Source: Phycisphaerales bacterium | GTDB taxonomy: Bacteria; Planctomycetota; Phycisphaerae; Tepidisphaerales; Tepidisphaeraceae | Length of the DNA stretch: 11,935 bases | Assembly (NCBI GenBank): GCA_028288945.1 | Contig: JAQGHH010000614.1 | Span: forward strand, 1-11,935 | Direction: 5' to 3' | Part shown: piece after piece, positions 1-7,312 of the stretch | Layout of the letters: each line of letters starts with the position of its first letter | Numbering within the stretch: the stretch's first letter is position 1 | Position numbers and translations under genes: made by a program | The notes under the pieces: model-generated | What the model saw: only the letters and a program-made list of their open reading frames with translations | Told to the model about the DNA's origin: nothing | Database searches by the model: none

Positions 1-614
1 GCGGCGCGGGCGCTGGCGAGCTTGGGGAAATCCTGGAGACGGTCTTCCTTGACGAAGACGAGCATGTTCTGGGCGTACCACGGCTCGACGTCGGGGTCGC
101 CCCACACCCGCCGACGGATGCAATCGACCGCGACGTACCCGCGCTTCGCGAAGCGCTCGACCCAGTATTCGGGCCACTGTTCGTTGAGGTGATTGGTGCC
201 GTTCTGGAAGGGAATGGCCGCGGAGAAGAGGACGACCGGGCCCAGGCGGGTCAATGATTCGACGAAGTCCGTGGCGAATTCCGGGGCCAAATGCTCGGCG
301 ACTTCCAGCGACACGACCAGATCGAATTCCTTTTCCAGGCGGAGCGGTCGGCGGAGGTCGTGGGGATGAAACTTATCGGAGGCGACTTCGAGCTGGCTCA
401 GGTCGACGTATTCGCCGTCAACGCCCTGGACGTCTTTTACGCCGCAATCCTGGAAGGCGTGCAGCCAGGTGCCCACGCCGCAGCCGACGTCCACGACGCT
501 ACGGACGTCCAGCAGGCCGAGGATTTCGGGGACGACTCGCTGGGCCGATCGCCGCGAGCCTTCCCGGAAACCCTCGTAAAATCCGCTGTTGTAGACGGTA
601 ATTTGCTCAGACAT
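1..614 (-). CDS. SAM-dependent methyltransferase (class I), C-terminus cut by window edge
   Basis: Partial gene reading leftwards from ATG at 614 and still open at base 1 (204 codons visible). The protein shows a class I Rossmann methyltransferase layout: motif I is DVGCGVGTW at residues 42-50, an acidic residue follows the second strand (VQGVDGEY, 62-69), and the motif SLEVAEHL at 102-109 is typical of the Methyltransf_11/23 type. A later strand reads GPVVLFSAAIPFQNG. It should transfer a methyl group from S-adenosylmethionine in the cytoplasm; the substrate cannot be read from the sequence. The start lies 9 bases after the stop of the Wzt-type ATPase gene, so the two are almost certainly co-transcribed. 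The context suggests a sugar or a lipid-linked glycan as acceptor (inference). No membrane segment or signal peptide is seen. The family call is firm; the glycan role is a guess from neighbours. Confidence 0.88.
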   Translation of the reverse strand, partial: MSEQITVYNSGFYEGFREGSRRSAQRVVPEILGLLDVRSVVDVGCGVGTWLHAFQDCGVKDVQGVDGEYVDLSQLEVASDKFHPHDLRRPLRLEKEFDLVVSLEVAEHLAPEFATDFVESLTRLGPVVLFSAAIPFQNGTNHLNEQWPEYWVERFAKRGYVAVDCIRRRVWGDPDVEPWYAQNMLVFVKEDRLQDFPKLASARA

Positions 615-623
615 TTTCAAGTC

Positions 624-1949
624 CTAGTTTTCAGATGATAGGGCGGCGAGCGGGTCGGCGGCGCGCGATTCAGCCGCGGCCGCACTATCCGCCGCGACTT
701 CCGGGTCGGCGGCGAGGTGCCATTTGGGCTCCAGGTAAATCGCCCCGAGCCGGGCGAAGGGCGTTTGCCCCGAGCCGTAGATGTCGGTCGGCTCGATCTG
801 GAAGGTAAGGTATCCCATCAGGCAGTCCAGATCTTCATGACCATCGCCCAGCCAAAGCTCGACGGAATAGCTGCCCTGGAGCAGCGGCATCCGCTTAAGT
901 GTGCAGGACATGACGCCCGCGGCACACGGCTCGTCGGATTCAAACCCGGTCATGCGCGTATTCACGCCGCCCACGGTTCCGAGTGTCGCGTGATTGATGA
1001 CGACGCCCATTACCGGCCGCCGGAGTGTCTTGCCCGCCGGGGCGCGGAAGGTCATCTCCAGTGTAATCTCCGAGCCCATCGGAAGCGTGTATTGTTCGCG
1101 CTTGGCCGGCCCCAGAATTCGCGCCCCTGTAATATACGGCTTGCACCACGCGGGGCGGAAGTCCTTTACGTCGCGATCGCCTTCAAGGGCGTTGAGGTTC
1201 GTGTTGAGGTAGCGCTCGATGCCTTGCTGGGTGGGGCCCTGGAAAATCAGCTGGCCGCCCTCCATCACGATGGCGGACGTGCACAGGTTGCTTACCGCGG
1301 CGATGTTGTGGCTGACGAAGAGGACGGTGCGCCCGCTGGAGGCGACGTCCTTCATTTTCCCCAGGCACTTTTTCTGGAACTCCCCGTCTCCCACGGCAAG
1401 CACCTCATCCACCACGAGGATCTCGGGGTTGAGGTGTGCGGCGACGGCGAATGCCAGCCGCACGTACATCCCGCTGGAGTAGCGCTTCACGGGCGTGTCG
1501 AGGAAGGTCTCCACGTCCGCGAACGCGACGATCTCGTCGAACCGCCGTTCGATGTCGCGCCGGGGCATGCCGAGGATCGCGCCGTTGAGGAAGATGTTCT
1601 CGCGGCCGGTGAGCTCGGGGTGGAACCCGGTTCCGACTTCCAGCAGGCTGCCGACTCGGCCGAAGAGTTCCATCCGACCGGAGGTGGGGAGCGTGATGCG
1701 GCTGAGGATCTTGAGCAGCGTGCTCTTGCCAGCGCCGTTGCGGCCGATGATGCCGACGACTTCGCCCTCGGCAATATCGAAGGAGACGCCCTTGAGGGCT
1801 TGGAATGTGTCCGTCTGCGCGCGGCCGAAGGGATTGCGCAGGCGGGCGGTGAGGGCCTCGCCCAGCGTGGTATGGCGGGCGGCCTTGTGGCCCACCACGT
1901 ACGTCTTCACCACGTTTTGCACCGAAATGGCCGGGTGTTTAGATGACAT
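624..1949 (-). CDS. wzt: Polysaccharide ABC exporter ATPase with C-terminal glycan-recognition-like domain (Wzt type)
   Basis: 441-residue cytoplasmic ATPase of an ABC-2 polysaccharide exporter. Visible motifs: Walker A GRNGAGKST at 69-77, the family segment GFHPELTGREN at 108-118, signature YSSGM at 157-161, Walker B ILVVDE at 177-182 and the switch histidine H214. The nucleotide-binding domain ends near residue 250. Residues about 265-410 form a second domain ending in a YGSG-type motif and a conserved tryptophan, matching the Wzt C-terminal beta-sandwich (Wzt_C) that in characterised O-antigen exporters binds the finished chain end. A tail of about 30 residues (412-441) is alanine/serine-rich and looks disordered. 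The ATG at 1949 lies inside the permease gene, with an 11-base overlap, so translation is probably coupled. The methyltransferase follows 9 bases after the stop. Alternative annotation: teichoic-acid exporter TagH/RfbE type. The gene symbol reflects the type rather than proven orthology. Confidence 0.9.
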   Translation of the reverse strand: MSSKHPAISVQNVVKTYVVGHKAARHTTLGEALTARLRNPFGRAQTDTFQALKGVSFDIAEGEVVGIIGRNGAGKSTLLKILSRITLPTSGRMELFGRVGSLLEVGTGFHPELTGRENIFLNGAILGMPRRDIERRFDEIVAFADVETFLDTPVKRYSSGMYVRLAFAVAAHLNPEILVVDEVLAVGDGEFQKKCLGKMKDVASSGRTVLFVSHNIAAVSNLCTSAIVMEGGQLIFQGPTQQGIERYLNTNLNALEGDRDVKDFRPAWCKPYITGARILGPAKREQYTLPMGSEITLEMTFRAPAGKTLRRPVMGVVINHATLGTVGGVNTRMTGFESDEPCAAGVMSCTLKRMPLLQGSYSVELWLGDGHEDLDCLMGYLTFQIEPTDIYGSGQTPFARLGAIYLEPKWHLAADPEVAADSAAAAESRAADPLAALSSEN

Positions 1950-2799
1950 CCGCGAACCTTTGCTCCATCCGGCGGAACGCGAACGCTCCGGCCACCAGCA
2001 GCACGACAGTGACTACTGCCGCGTACGCCACATAGCCCCAATATACGTCCCCTTTGCCCAACAGGGACCAACGAAAACCTGACAGCAATCCCGCCAGCGG
2101 GTTGAGGAAGTAAAACGTCCGCAGGCGGGGGTCGGTGATGGCAGAGACGCTATACCCCGCGGGGCTGGCGATCAGCAAGAATTGCACCAACACCGGCATG
2201 ATGTATTGGACGTCCCGGTACTGCACCGTCAATGCACTGGTGAACAGCCCGATAGCCTGTGCCAACGCCAGCACCATCAGGAGCCACAAGGGCACCAGCA
2301 GCATCTGAAGCGTCGGGGGATAATGATACAGCACGAGCAGAATGCCAAACACAGGCAATGAGACGGCAAAATCAATCAGCCCCGCAAAGACCGTGGAAAT
2401 AGGCAAAACGATCCGCGGAAAATAGACTTTGGAGACCAAATGCGCGTTGCCGACCAGGCACGAGCTCGACTTGGTCAGCGTGGTCGAAAAGGCGTTCCAC
2501 CCGAGCATCCCCGCGAAGGCGGTAAGGAAGTAGGGCACGCCATCGCTTGGAAGCTTGGCAATGCGTCCGAAGAGCAGGCCAAAGATGCCGGCGGCCATTA
2601 ATGGCTGAAGGACAACCCAACTCACCCCCAGGGCCGTCTGGCGATACCGGAGCTTGAAATCACGGCTGGCCAGGCTGAGGAGCAGCTCGCGGAAGCGCCA
2701 CAATTCGCGCAACTCCAGTGCCGCCCAACGGGAAGGGGGCTCGACGACGCTCATTGGCGCCCTCGGAACGGCAGGGATTGCCATACTCTCTTGCATCAT
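1939..2799 (-). CDS. wzm: ABC-2 type polysaccharide export permease (Wzm/TagG type)
   Basis: 286-residue inner-membrane permease that, with the ATPase encoded next, should move a lipid-linked polysaccharide across the cytoplasmic membrane. After a polar N-terminus of about 40 residues it carries the family motif RDFKLRYRQTALGVSW (46-61), then hydrophobic segments at roughly 59-80, 88-105, 130-158, 163-190, 200-218 and 255-275, with the conserved YRDVQYIMP loop at 194-202 and a LNPLAG motif at 232-237. It ends in FRRMEQRFADVI, the usual tail of this family. Length is normal. The start is uncertain: ATG codons at 2799, 2796 and 2784 are in frame and none has a strong Shine-Dalgarno sequence; 2799 was kept because of a possible extended -10 box about 28 bases upstream. 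The 3' end overlaps the ATPase gene by 11 bases. Confidence 0.92.
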   Translation of the reverse strand: MMQESMAIPAVPRAPMSVVEPPSRWAALELRELWRFRELLLSLASRDFKLRYRQTALGVSWVVLQPLMAAGIFGLLFGRIAKLPSDGVPYFLTAFAGMLGWNAFSTTLTKSSSCLVGNAHLVSKVYFPRIVLPISTVFAGLIDFAVSLPVFGILLVLYHYPPTLQMLLVPLWLLMVLALAQAIGLFTSALTVQYRDVQYIMPVLVQFLLIASPAGYSVSAITDPRLRTFYFLNPLAGLLSGFRWSLLGKGDVYWGYVAYAAVVTVVLLVAGAFAFRRMEQRFADVI

Positions 2800-2826
2800 C
2801 GTTTTACGCTCATATCGGAACAGGCA

Positions 2827-2835
2827 AGTATCACA
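2827..2835 (-). promoter_or_regulatory. Possible extended -10 promoter of the export operon
   Basis: On the minus strand this reads TGTGATACT, an extended -10 (TGn before GATACT, four of six matches to TATAAT). It would start transcription near 2820, leaving a leader of about 20 bases before the permease ATG at 2799. No good -35 box is seen 16-18 bases upstream, so the call rests on the extended -10 and its position only. Confidence 0.3.
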
Positions 2836-2954
2836 CGAAAGTTATCGACCGGCCGGGGCAGGGACATCACCAGCGAGCCGAGCACAACTTACACCAATGC
2901 TCATCGTCGGCAACTGCCCAATGGCCGGTAAAGAACGTCAATGTACCGTCAGAG

Positions 2955-2982
2955 CGTCAGGAACAACACTGACGACTTTTTT
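2955..2982 (+). terminator. Terminator-like hairpin on the plus strand, no associated gene
   Basis: CGTCAG (2955-2960) pairs with CTGACG (2969-2974) across an 8-base loop, and AC plus six T (2977-2982) follow. That is the form of a weak intrinsic terminator read on the plus strand. All genes around it run on the minus strand, so it has no obvious client. The stem is only 6 bp, and the area is rich in GTCAG words that can pair in other ways. Confidence 0.3.
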
Positions 2983-3214
2983 CAGTCGGAAAACCGGTCA
3001 GAGCCGCCGGAAATGGGGGACGTATTATCAGTGAGGCGAAGGTCCGAAAACCTGACTTGTGATATGTCGGAGGGGGCCTGTTGCTTGTGACATCCCGTAA
3101 GCGATTGCATCAAAGGTAATTAGGAAAACAATGCTGCCGCGAACCACCGTCTTGGCGCTGCGTCAACGGAACCACCGATTGTGGGTTGGTACAACCATCA
3201 CCGCCTTGCGGGCA

Positions 3215-4498
3215 TCACACCCTTTCCGCCGCGACGAGGTCTTCGTAGGTCTCGCGCCGCCGGATGACTTTGAAGGAGTCGCCGTCCACGAGCACTTCCG
3301 GCGCACGGGGCCGGTTGTTGTAGTTGCTGCTCATCGCGAAGCCGTAGGCCCCGGCAGTAAAGACGGCCAGCAAATCGCCCCGAACGGTACGCGGCAGCGG
3401 GCGGTTTTTCGCCAGGAAATCCCCGCTCTCGCAGATGGGGCCGACGACGTCTACCGTCTCTCCGTCCACCGGGCTCCGTTCTTCGTGGCGGGCGTCGAGC
3501 ACGTTGGCGGCATCGGGCTTTGTGGGCCAGATGAAGTGGTAGGATTCGTAGAGTGTCGGGCGGATCAAGTCGTTCATCCCCGCATCGACGATCACGAATT
3601 GCTTGCTGCCGCTCGCCTTTCGGTAGAGCACGCGTGTGAGCAGAATGCCGGCGTTGCCCACGATATAGCGGCCGGGCTCGAGCGCGATCTTGTACGGCTT
3701 GCCCTTCAGCAGCGGCAGCAGCGCCTTGGCGTGCTCGGTCACGGGAAGCGCCTGGTCCGGGTTCTTGTAATTCACGGCAAATCCGCCGCCCAGATCGAGC
3801 CATTCGATCTTGTGCCCGCGCTCGGTCAGGCGGTCGATCAACGCGATGGCCTTGGTCACCGCGTCCACGTAAGGCTGGATCTCGTAGACCGGCGAGCCGA
3901 TGTGCAGGTGCAGCCCGCCGATGCGGAGATGCTTGAGATTGCGGTAGCGCTCGAAAACCGCTTCGGCACGGTCGATGTCCACGCCGAACTTGTTGCCTTT
4001 GACGCCGGTGGTGGTTTTGACGTGGGTCTTGGCGTCCACATCCGGGTTGATGCGCAGCGCACCGACGGCGGTCTTCCCCATCGACCCGGCGACCGCGTCG
4101 ATATTCTCGATCTCCTCTTCCGACTCGATGTTGAACGCGGCGATCCCGACCTTCAGCGCTTCCCTGATCTCCTCGTCCGTCTTGCCGACGCCGGCGTAGA
4201 TCATCTTCTTCGGATCGCCCCCGGCCTGCAGCGCGCGGAAGAGCTCTCCGCCGCTGGTGACGTCGAAGCCGCACCCCTCCGCGGCCAGGGCCTTGCAGAG
4301 GTTGATGTTCCCGCAGCTTTTGATGGAGTAGCAGATGGTCGCATTGACGGGTTTGAAGGCGTCCGCGACCTGCCGATAGTGGTGCAGGAGCGTGGCCTTG
4401 GAATAAATATAAGCGGGCGTTCCGACCTCGCGGGCGATTGTTTCCGCGGGGACGCCTTCGCAATACAACTCGCCGTTCTTGTAGGTGAAAAAGTCCAT
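3215..4498 (-). CDS. lysA: Diaminopimelate decarboxylase
   Basis: PLP-dependent fold-III decarboxylase converting meso-diaminopimelate to L-lysine, the last step of lysine synthesis, in the cytoplasm. It has 427 residues from ATG 4498, the family length. Visible: the PLP lysine K60 in YSIKSCGN (usual form xxKAN), DVTSGGEL at 79-86, HLHIGSP (197-203), phosphate-binding GGGF (237-240), EPGR (274-277), the second-subunit cysteine in ICESGD (C356, 355-360) and AGAYG at 382-386. ATG 4498 was chosen because MDFFTYKNGELYC matches the usual LysA opening; a GTG at 4570 would add 24 unrelated residues. No Shine-Dalgarno sequence precedes the ATG. The gene is 151 bases downstream of the hydrolase gene, so it may have its own promoter. 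No lysine-riboswitch features were seen in the leader. Confidence 0.96.
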   Translation of the reverse strand: MDFFTYKNGELYCEGVPAETIAREVGTPAYIYSKATLLHHYRQVADAFKPVNATICYSIKSCGNINLCKALAAEGCGFDVTSGGELFRALQAGGDPKKMIYAGVGKTDEEIREALKVGIAAFNIESEEEIENIDAVAGSMGKTAVGALRINPDVDAKTHVKTTTGVKGNKFGVDIDRAEAVFERYRNLKHLRIGGLHLHIGSPVYEIQPYVDAVTKAIALIDRLTERGHKIEWLDLGGGFAVNYKNPDQALPVTEHAKALLPLLKGKPYKIALEPGRYIVGNAGILLTRVLYRKASGSKQFVIVDAGMNDLIRPTLYESYHFIWPTKPDAANVLDARHEERSPVDGETVDVVGPICESGDFLAKNRPLPRTVRGDLLAVFTAGAYGFAMSSNYNNRPRAPEVLVDGDSFKVIRRRETYEDLVAAERV

Positions 4499-4558
4499 AA
4501 GTTGATGCCGAACCGAAGAAGACACGCGAGACGTGACAAGATACACCAGCTCGGAAAG

Positions 4559-4632
4559 CACGGCTCGCACCCATCGTCATCCAGATCTCGATCGGCCAGT
4601 TTATCCGTGCGGAAGGATTTGGGCGAGCCGTG
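4559..4632. repeat. 10-bp perfect inverted repeat upstream of lysA
   Basis: CACGGCTCGC at 4559-4568 and its exact complement GCGAGCCGTG at 4623-4632, separated by 54 bases, in the gap between the hydrolase stop (4650) and the lysA ATG (4498). The spacer is too long for a terminator. It could bring two protein sites together or fold in a lysA leader RNA; chance cannot be excluded in such GC-rich DNA. Confidence 0.4.
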
Positions 4633-4649
4633 AGATAAGGGATCCGTCT

Positions 4650-5768
4650 TCATCCGGCGGCATTCTCCTCCATCCAGTGAAGCGCCTTGGCAAACACGTC
4701 CTTCCAGTCCGGCGGAAACGTGTGGCCGCCGTCATGCCAATGGCGCTCGACCGGAAAGCCGTTTGCCTTCCAAAGGTTTTCAAATTTGTCCAAGCTCCCG
4801 AGGGTGATCGGATGCTCTGCATGACCGCCCACGAGGTAGAGCGGCCGCTTGAGTTTTGGCTCCGCCATTTCCGCCGGCACACCCGGCTCGCCGCCCGGGC
4901 TGATGGAGAGACCGCCACGGTATGAATCCGGCCTGGTCGCCAGAAGCACCCCCGCGTGCATCGCGCCCTGCGAGAAGCCGGCAACGAATACTCGATTGAA
5001 ATCGAGGTCCTTGCGTTCCCGATAAGCATCCAGTTGCTTCTGAACGTACTTGTGCGTGGCTAGGGCGTCGTTGCCCCAACTGAAGTGCCCGTCATCGAGA
5101 ACGATCGGCCCGCTCGGGGCGACGCCCGCCAGGCCGTTCGCAGCCGCCACCTCGGCGAAATTCTGGTAGCTCTCGCCACGGTCCCCGAACCCATGAAGCA
5201 GAACCACCACGGGCCATCCGTCCTTGGGTGGCAGTCCGGCCGGCACGGCGATGATCGTCTTCCCGGCGTGTTTGGGCGCTTCCTGCTCGTACCGCCTCAT
5301 CGCCACGGCCAGCATCGTTGCAAACGCCGGATCGGTGCGTATGGACTTCAGGTCCGAATCCTGTTCCATCATCGCCGAGCCCCAGAACCCGGCGTCCACG
5401 GATTTTTGAAGCCAATTCAGGGCGAGCTGCTTCTGCCCCCACATGGAAAACGTGCACGCGAGCTGATAGCGGCACTGCGGGTTTTCGGGCTTCATCTTCT
5501 CCGCGACCAAGTAGTACAACGCCGCCTCGTCGAAACGGCCTCTCGACTTCATCGAGTCGGCAAGCCCGATGTAATCCTCGGCGGTGTTTTCCTGGAGCAG
5601 TTGATCAATGACCCCGATTCGCGCCTGGATTGCCGCCGTCTTCGCTTCATTGCTTGGTGGTCTCACCGGTCGCGTTTCTTGCGCCCGCGATAGGGGGGCC
5701 GACAACAGGATAACGGCCGCGATTGAGGTGATCCCGGCGGAAACTCGATTCACATAGGCGTGTCGCAT
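4650..5768 (-). CDS. Secreted alpha/beta hydrolase (esterase-like) with TPR-like N-terminal region
   Basis: 372 residues from ATG 5768. The N-terminus has Arg, a hydrophobic run (about 11-25) and the site SRA-QE near residue 29-30, so a signal peptidase I signal peptide is likely and the mature enzyme should be periplasmic or extracellular. Residues about 62-160 look like two or three TPR helices (GRFDEAALYYLVAEKMKPEN, then a second unit ending DLKSIRTDPAFATML). Residues about 170-372 are an alpha/beta hydrolase of the PHB-depolymerase/carboxylesterase type: oxyanion segment LLHGFGD (190-196), nucleophile elbow GFSQG with S266, and histidine H349 in HDGGHTFP. The usual acidic residue appears to be Glu (E318 in GGHAEHP) rather than Asp. 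Substrate unknown. ATG 5837 would add 23 residues ahead of the signal peptide and is less likely. No clear Shine-Dalgarno sequence. Confidence 0.85.
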   Translation of the reverse strand: MRHAYVNRVSAGITSIAAVILLSAPLSRAQETRPVRPPSNEAKTAAIQARIGVIDQLLQENTAEDYIGLADSMKSRGRFDEAALYYLVAEKMKPENPQCRYQLACTFSMWGQKQLALNWLQKSVDAGFWGSAMMEQDSDLKSIRTDPAFATMLAVAMRRYEQEAPKHAGKTIIAVPAGLPPKDGWPVVVLLHGFGDRGESYQNFAEVAAANGLAGVAPSGPIVLDDGHFSWGNDALATHKYVQKQLDAYRERKDLDFNRVFVAGFSQGAMHAGVLLATRPDSYRGGLSISPGGEPGVPAEMAEPKLKRPLYLVGGHAEHPITLGSLDKFENLWKANGFPVERHWHDGGHTFPPDWKDVFAKALHWMEENAAG

Positions 5769-5808
5769 GGGTGGGATAATAACGAGTGAAGTAACGGTGG
5801 AGAAACGC

Positions 5809-5861
5809 GAATGCGCGAACATCGGCGAGCTGCCCATGTCACGGCAGATAATTGCGCATTC
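5809..5861. repeat. Nested inverted repeats between the HEAT-protein gene and the hydrolase gene
   Basis: Outer arms GAATGCGC (5809-5816) and GCGCATTC (5854-5861) are exact complements, and inside them CTGCC (5830-5834) pairs with GGCAG (5843-5847) across an 8-base loop. The structure fills most of the 102-base gap and ends 40 bases before the hydrolase ATG at 5768. No T-run follows on the minus strand, so it is not a standard intrinsic terminator; it may be a leader or intercistronic hairpin, or chance. Confidence 0.35.
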
Positions 5862-5870
5862 ACAAGCAAG

Positions 5871-7286
5871 TCATTCTTTTGGAGCGGATTTGACGCTCTG
5901 TCCCGGCCGGCTGGCGATGGGCAATTCGGGCACATCGACGGTGATAGACGCCCCATTGCCGCTGGCGGCGACTTTCATCTGATCGAATAAGTCGGCGATG
6001 TTTCCCAACGCTGGAGAGGTGCTTGCCATCTTACGGATGTCTTTCGCAGCTTGCGTGATTGCGGCCGCCGCCAGGTCGGCGGCGGCTTTCACTTTGGCCG
6101 GGTCGGGGCCGGTGCCGTGGACGGTCAGATGGATGCCGGGTCCCTCACGTCGGCCCACGAGGGCCACTTCGTCAAATGCCTCTAACTGCGGTGCTTTGCG
6201 GTACGCGTCCGTCACTTTCATCACGGCCCAGACCGGCTGTTTGACATCCACCTTGGCGAGCAGGTTTGCCATCTCCGGCGTCGTCTTGAGCTTTCCCGCG
6301 CCTGACTTCATCGCGGAAATCATCTCCGCGAGCGGCGCGTCTTGCTCGGTCGGCTTGGCGACCAGCACCAGCCGGTCATTGGACGGAAGGAACGCAGACT
6401 TATCCGCATCAGGTTGGAAAACGTCGTGCCCGTCGACGGTCTTGAAAACGATCTTCAGTTTCCTGGCGAATTGGTTGAGCGCGGGGGCGTCGTACTGGCC
6501 GGCGGCAATCACGACGGCGCACCCGCTCTTATCGCTTACATCGCCCGATACGCCGATGGTCAGCGCGTCGAGCCGAACGTTGCCGATGGTCTCCGCGATC
6601 GTCAGCGCCTGGTTGGCGATGAAGTCGATCGCCACCTGATTGTCTTCTCCAACCGGCAACGGGAATTGCTTGAACGCCGCGGCATAGTCGATCGGCCGGC
6701 CACCATGAAGTTCCACATGCGCGACCGCCCTGCATTCCGCCGGGAGAAGCCAGGCGTCTTTGTCCGTATCGACGGCGCGCGTGCGCTCGGTAGGCTTGCC
6801 TTCGATCTGCGCTGTCGCGATTCGCGCGTAGTCGGCGACGAACATTTCCTTTGAGTTCAAGAATGGACGGAGGACGGGAAGGCCTTCTTGTTTTTTCAAC
6901 TCGCCGAGCGTGCGGATGGCCATTAGCCGCCGGACGGCATCGCGCTTTGGGGCGGCGTTGATCTGGGCGATCAGCACGCGTGCCCGCTGCGCGGGTTCCG
7001 CGGCGGGGCCGTCGGTGATCTTCTCGAGCTTCGGCAGGATCGCAGGCCCGGAGTGAAGCAGTTCCCGGTAAGCCGCGTCGCGCGTCTGAGGGTCGGCGGC
7101 GTCGAGGTCGGCGATCCAGCCGGCAATGTCCTTGTCCGTCGGAAGCTTCGATTGTGAAGCCATCGATTCCACGCTCACGACCACGTGCTTGGCGTTCCAA
7201 TAAGCGTCCGTCGGCACGTAGTCGAGCAGGTCGTTCCCGCTGCCGCCGCTGAAAATGGAGAGGAGGGTGAGGAAGAAAAGGTACAT
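5871..7286 (-). CDS. Secreted or membrane-anchored protein of unknown function with HEAT-like N-terminal repeats
   Basis: 471 residues; function not recognised. Residues 1-13 (MYLFFLTLLSIFS) are hydrophobic and may be a short signal peptide or anchor, though the usual positive charge at the very N-terminus is missing. Residues about 53-165 resemble HEAT-type helix pairs: WIADLDAADPQTRDAAYREL with an LLHSGPAILPKLEKI half, then LMAIRTLGELKKQEGLPVLRPFL. This repeat style is common in Planctomycetota. Residues about 180-455 are a larger domain beginning LPAECRAVAHVEL, with alternating strand and helix segments (for instance VVIAAGQYDAPALNQFARKL and GHDVFQPDADKSAFL); the layout recalls DUF3352-type surface proteins, a weak impression only. 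The C-terminus is a short polar tail. The gene starts 26 bases after the ispD stop, so the two probably share a transcript. No Shine-Dalgarno sequence at ATG 7286; no enzyme motif visible. Confidence 0.8.
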   Translation of the reverse strand: MYLFFLTLLSIFSGGSGNDLLDYVPTDAYWNAKHVVVSVESMASQSKLPTDKDIAGWIADLDAADPQTRDAAYRELLHSGPAILPKLEKITDGPAAEPAQRARVLIAQINAAPKRDAVRRLMAIRTLGELKKQEGLPVLRPFLNSKEMFVADYARIATAQIEGKPTERTRAVDTDKDAWLLPAECRAVAHVELHGGRPIDYAAAFKQFPLPVGEDNQVAIDFIANQALTIAETIGNVRLDALTIGVSGDVSDKSGCAVVIAAGQYDAPALNQFARKLKIVFKTVDGHDVFQPDADKSAFLPSNDRLVLVAKPTEQDAPLAEMISAMKSGAGKLKTTPEMANLLAKVDVKQPVWAVMKVTDAYRKAPQLEAFDEVALVGRREGPGIHLTVHGTGPDPAKVKAAADLAAAAITQAAKDIRKMASTSPALGNIADLFDQMKVAASGNGASITVDVPELPIASRPGQSVKSAPKE

Positions 7287-7312
7287 GTGAAACCCGGTGG
7301 TCTTTCGCGGCG

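Larger units (their letters stand above)
2800..3214. other. 415-base intergenic region, no gene recognised
   Basis: Gap between the stop of lysA (3215) and the start of the permease gene (2799), both on the minus strand. No convincing protein is seen on either strand; the plus-strand open frame beginning at 3131 is the antisense shadow of lysA. Noted inside: a possible extended -10 for the export operon (2827-2835), a small hairpin followed by six T on the plus strand (2955-2982), a 9-bp direct repeat GAACCACCG at 3141-3149 and 3169-3177, and a 5-bp palindrome GGTTG-GTA-CAACC just after lysA without a T-run. No clear lysA terminator was found. Confidence 0.7.

Noticed and set aside
717..1946. 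Plus-strand open frame of 409 codons opposite the ABC ATPase gene
   Set aside because: Antisense shadow in GC-rich DNA; no domain or motif, while the minus strand gives a complete Wzt-type ATPase.
3141..3177. Direct repeat GAACCACCG (two copies, 28 bases apart) as an attachment or regulator site
   Set aside because: Only 9 bp and two copies, with no mobile gene or other support nearby.
3198..4580. Second minus-strand frame of 460 codons overlapping lysA
   Set aside because: Arg-rich frame-shifted reading of lysA without recognisable domains.
3131..4633. Plus-strand open frame of 500 codons opposite lysA
   Set aside because: Longer than lysA itself but made of Asp/Val/Arg/His-rich low-complexity sequence with no motif; lysA has every family motif.
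4499..4649. Lysine riboswitch ahead of lysA
   Set aside because: The 151-base gap shows none of the conserved core or five-helix junction features I would expect.
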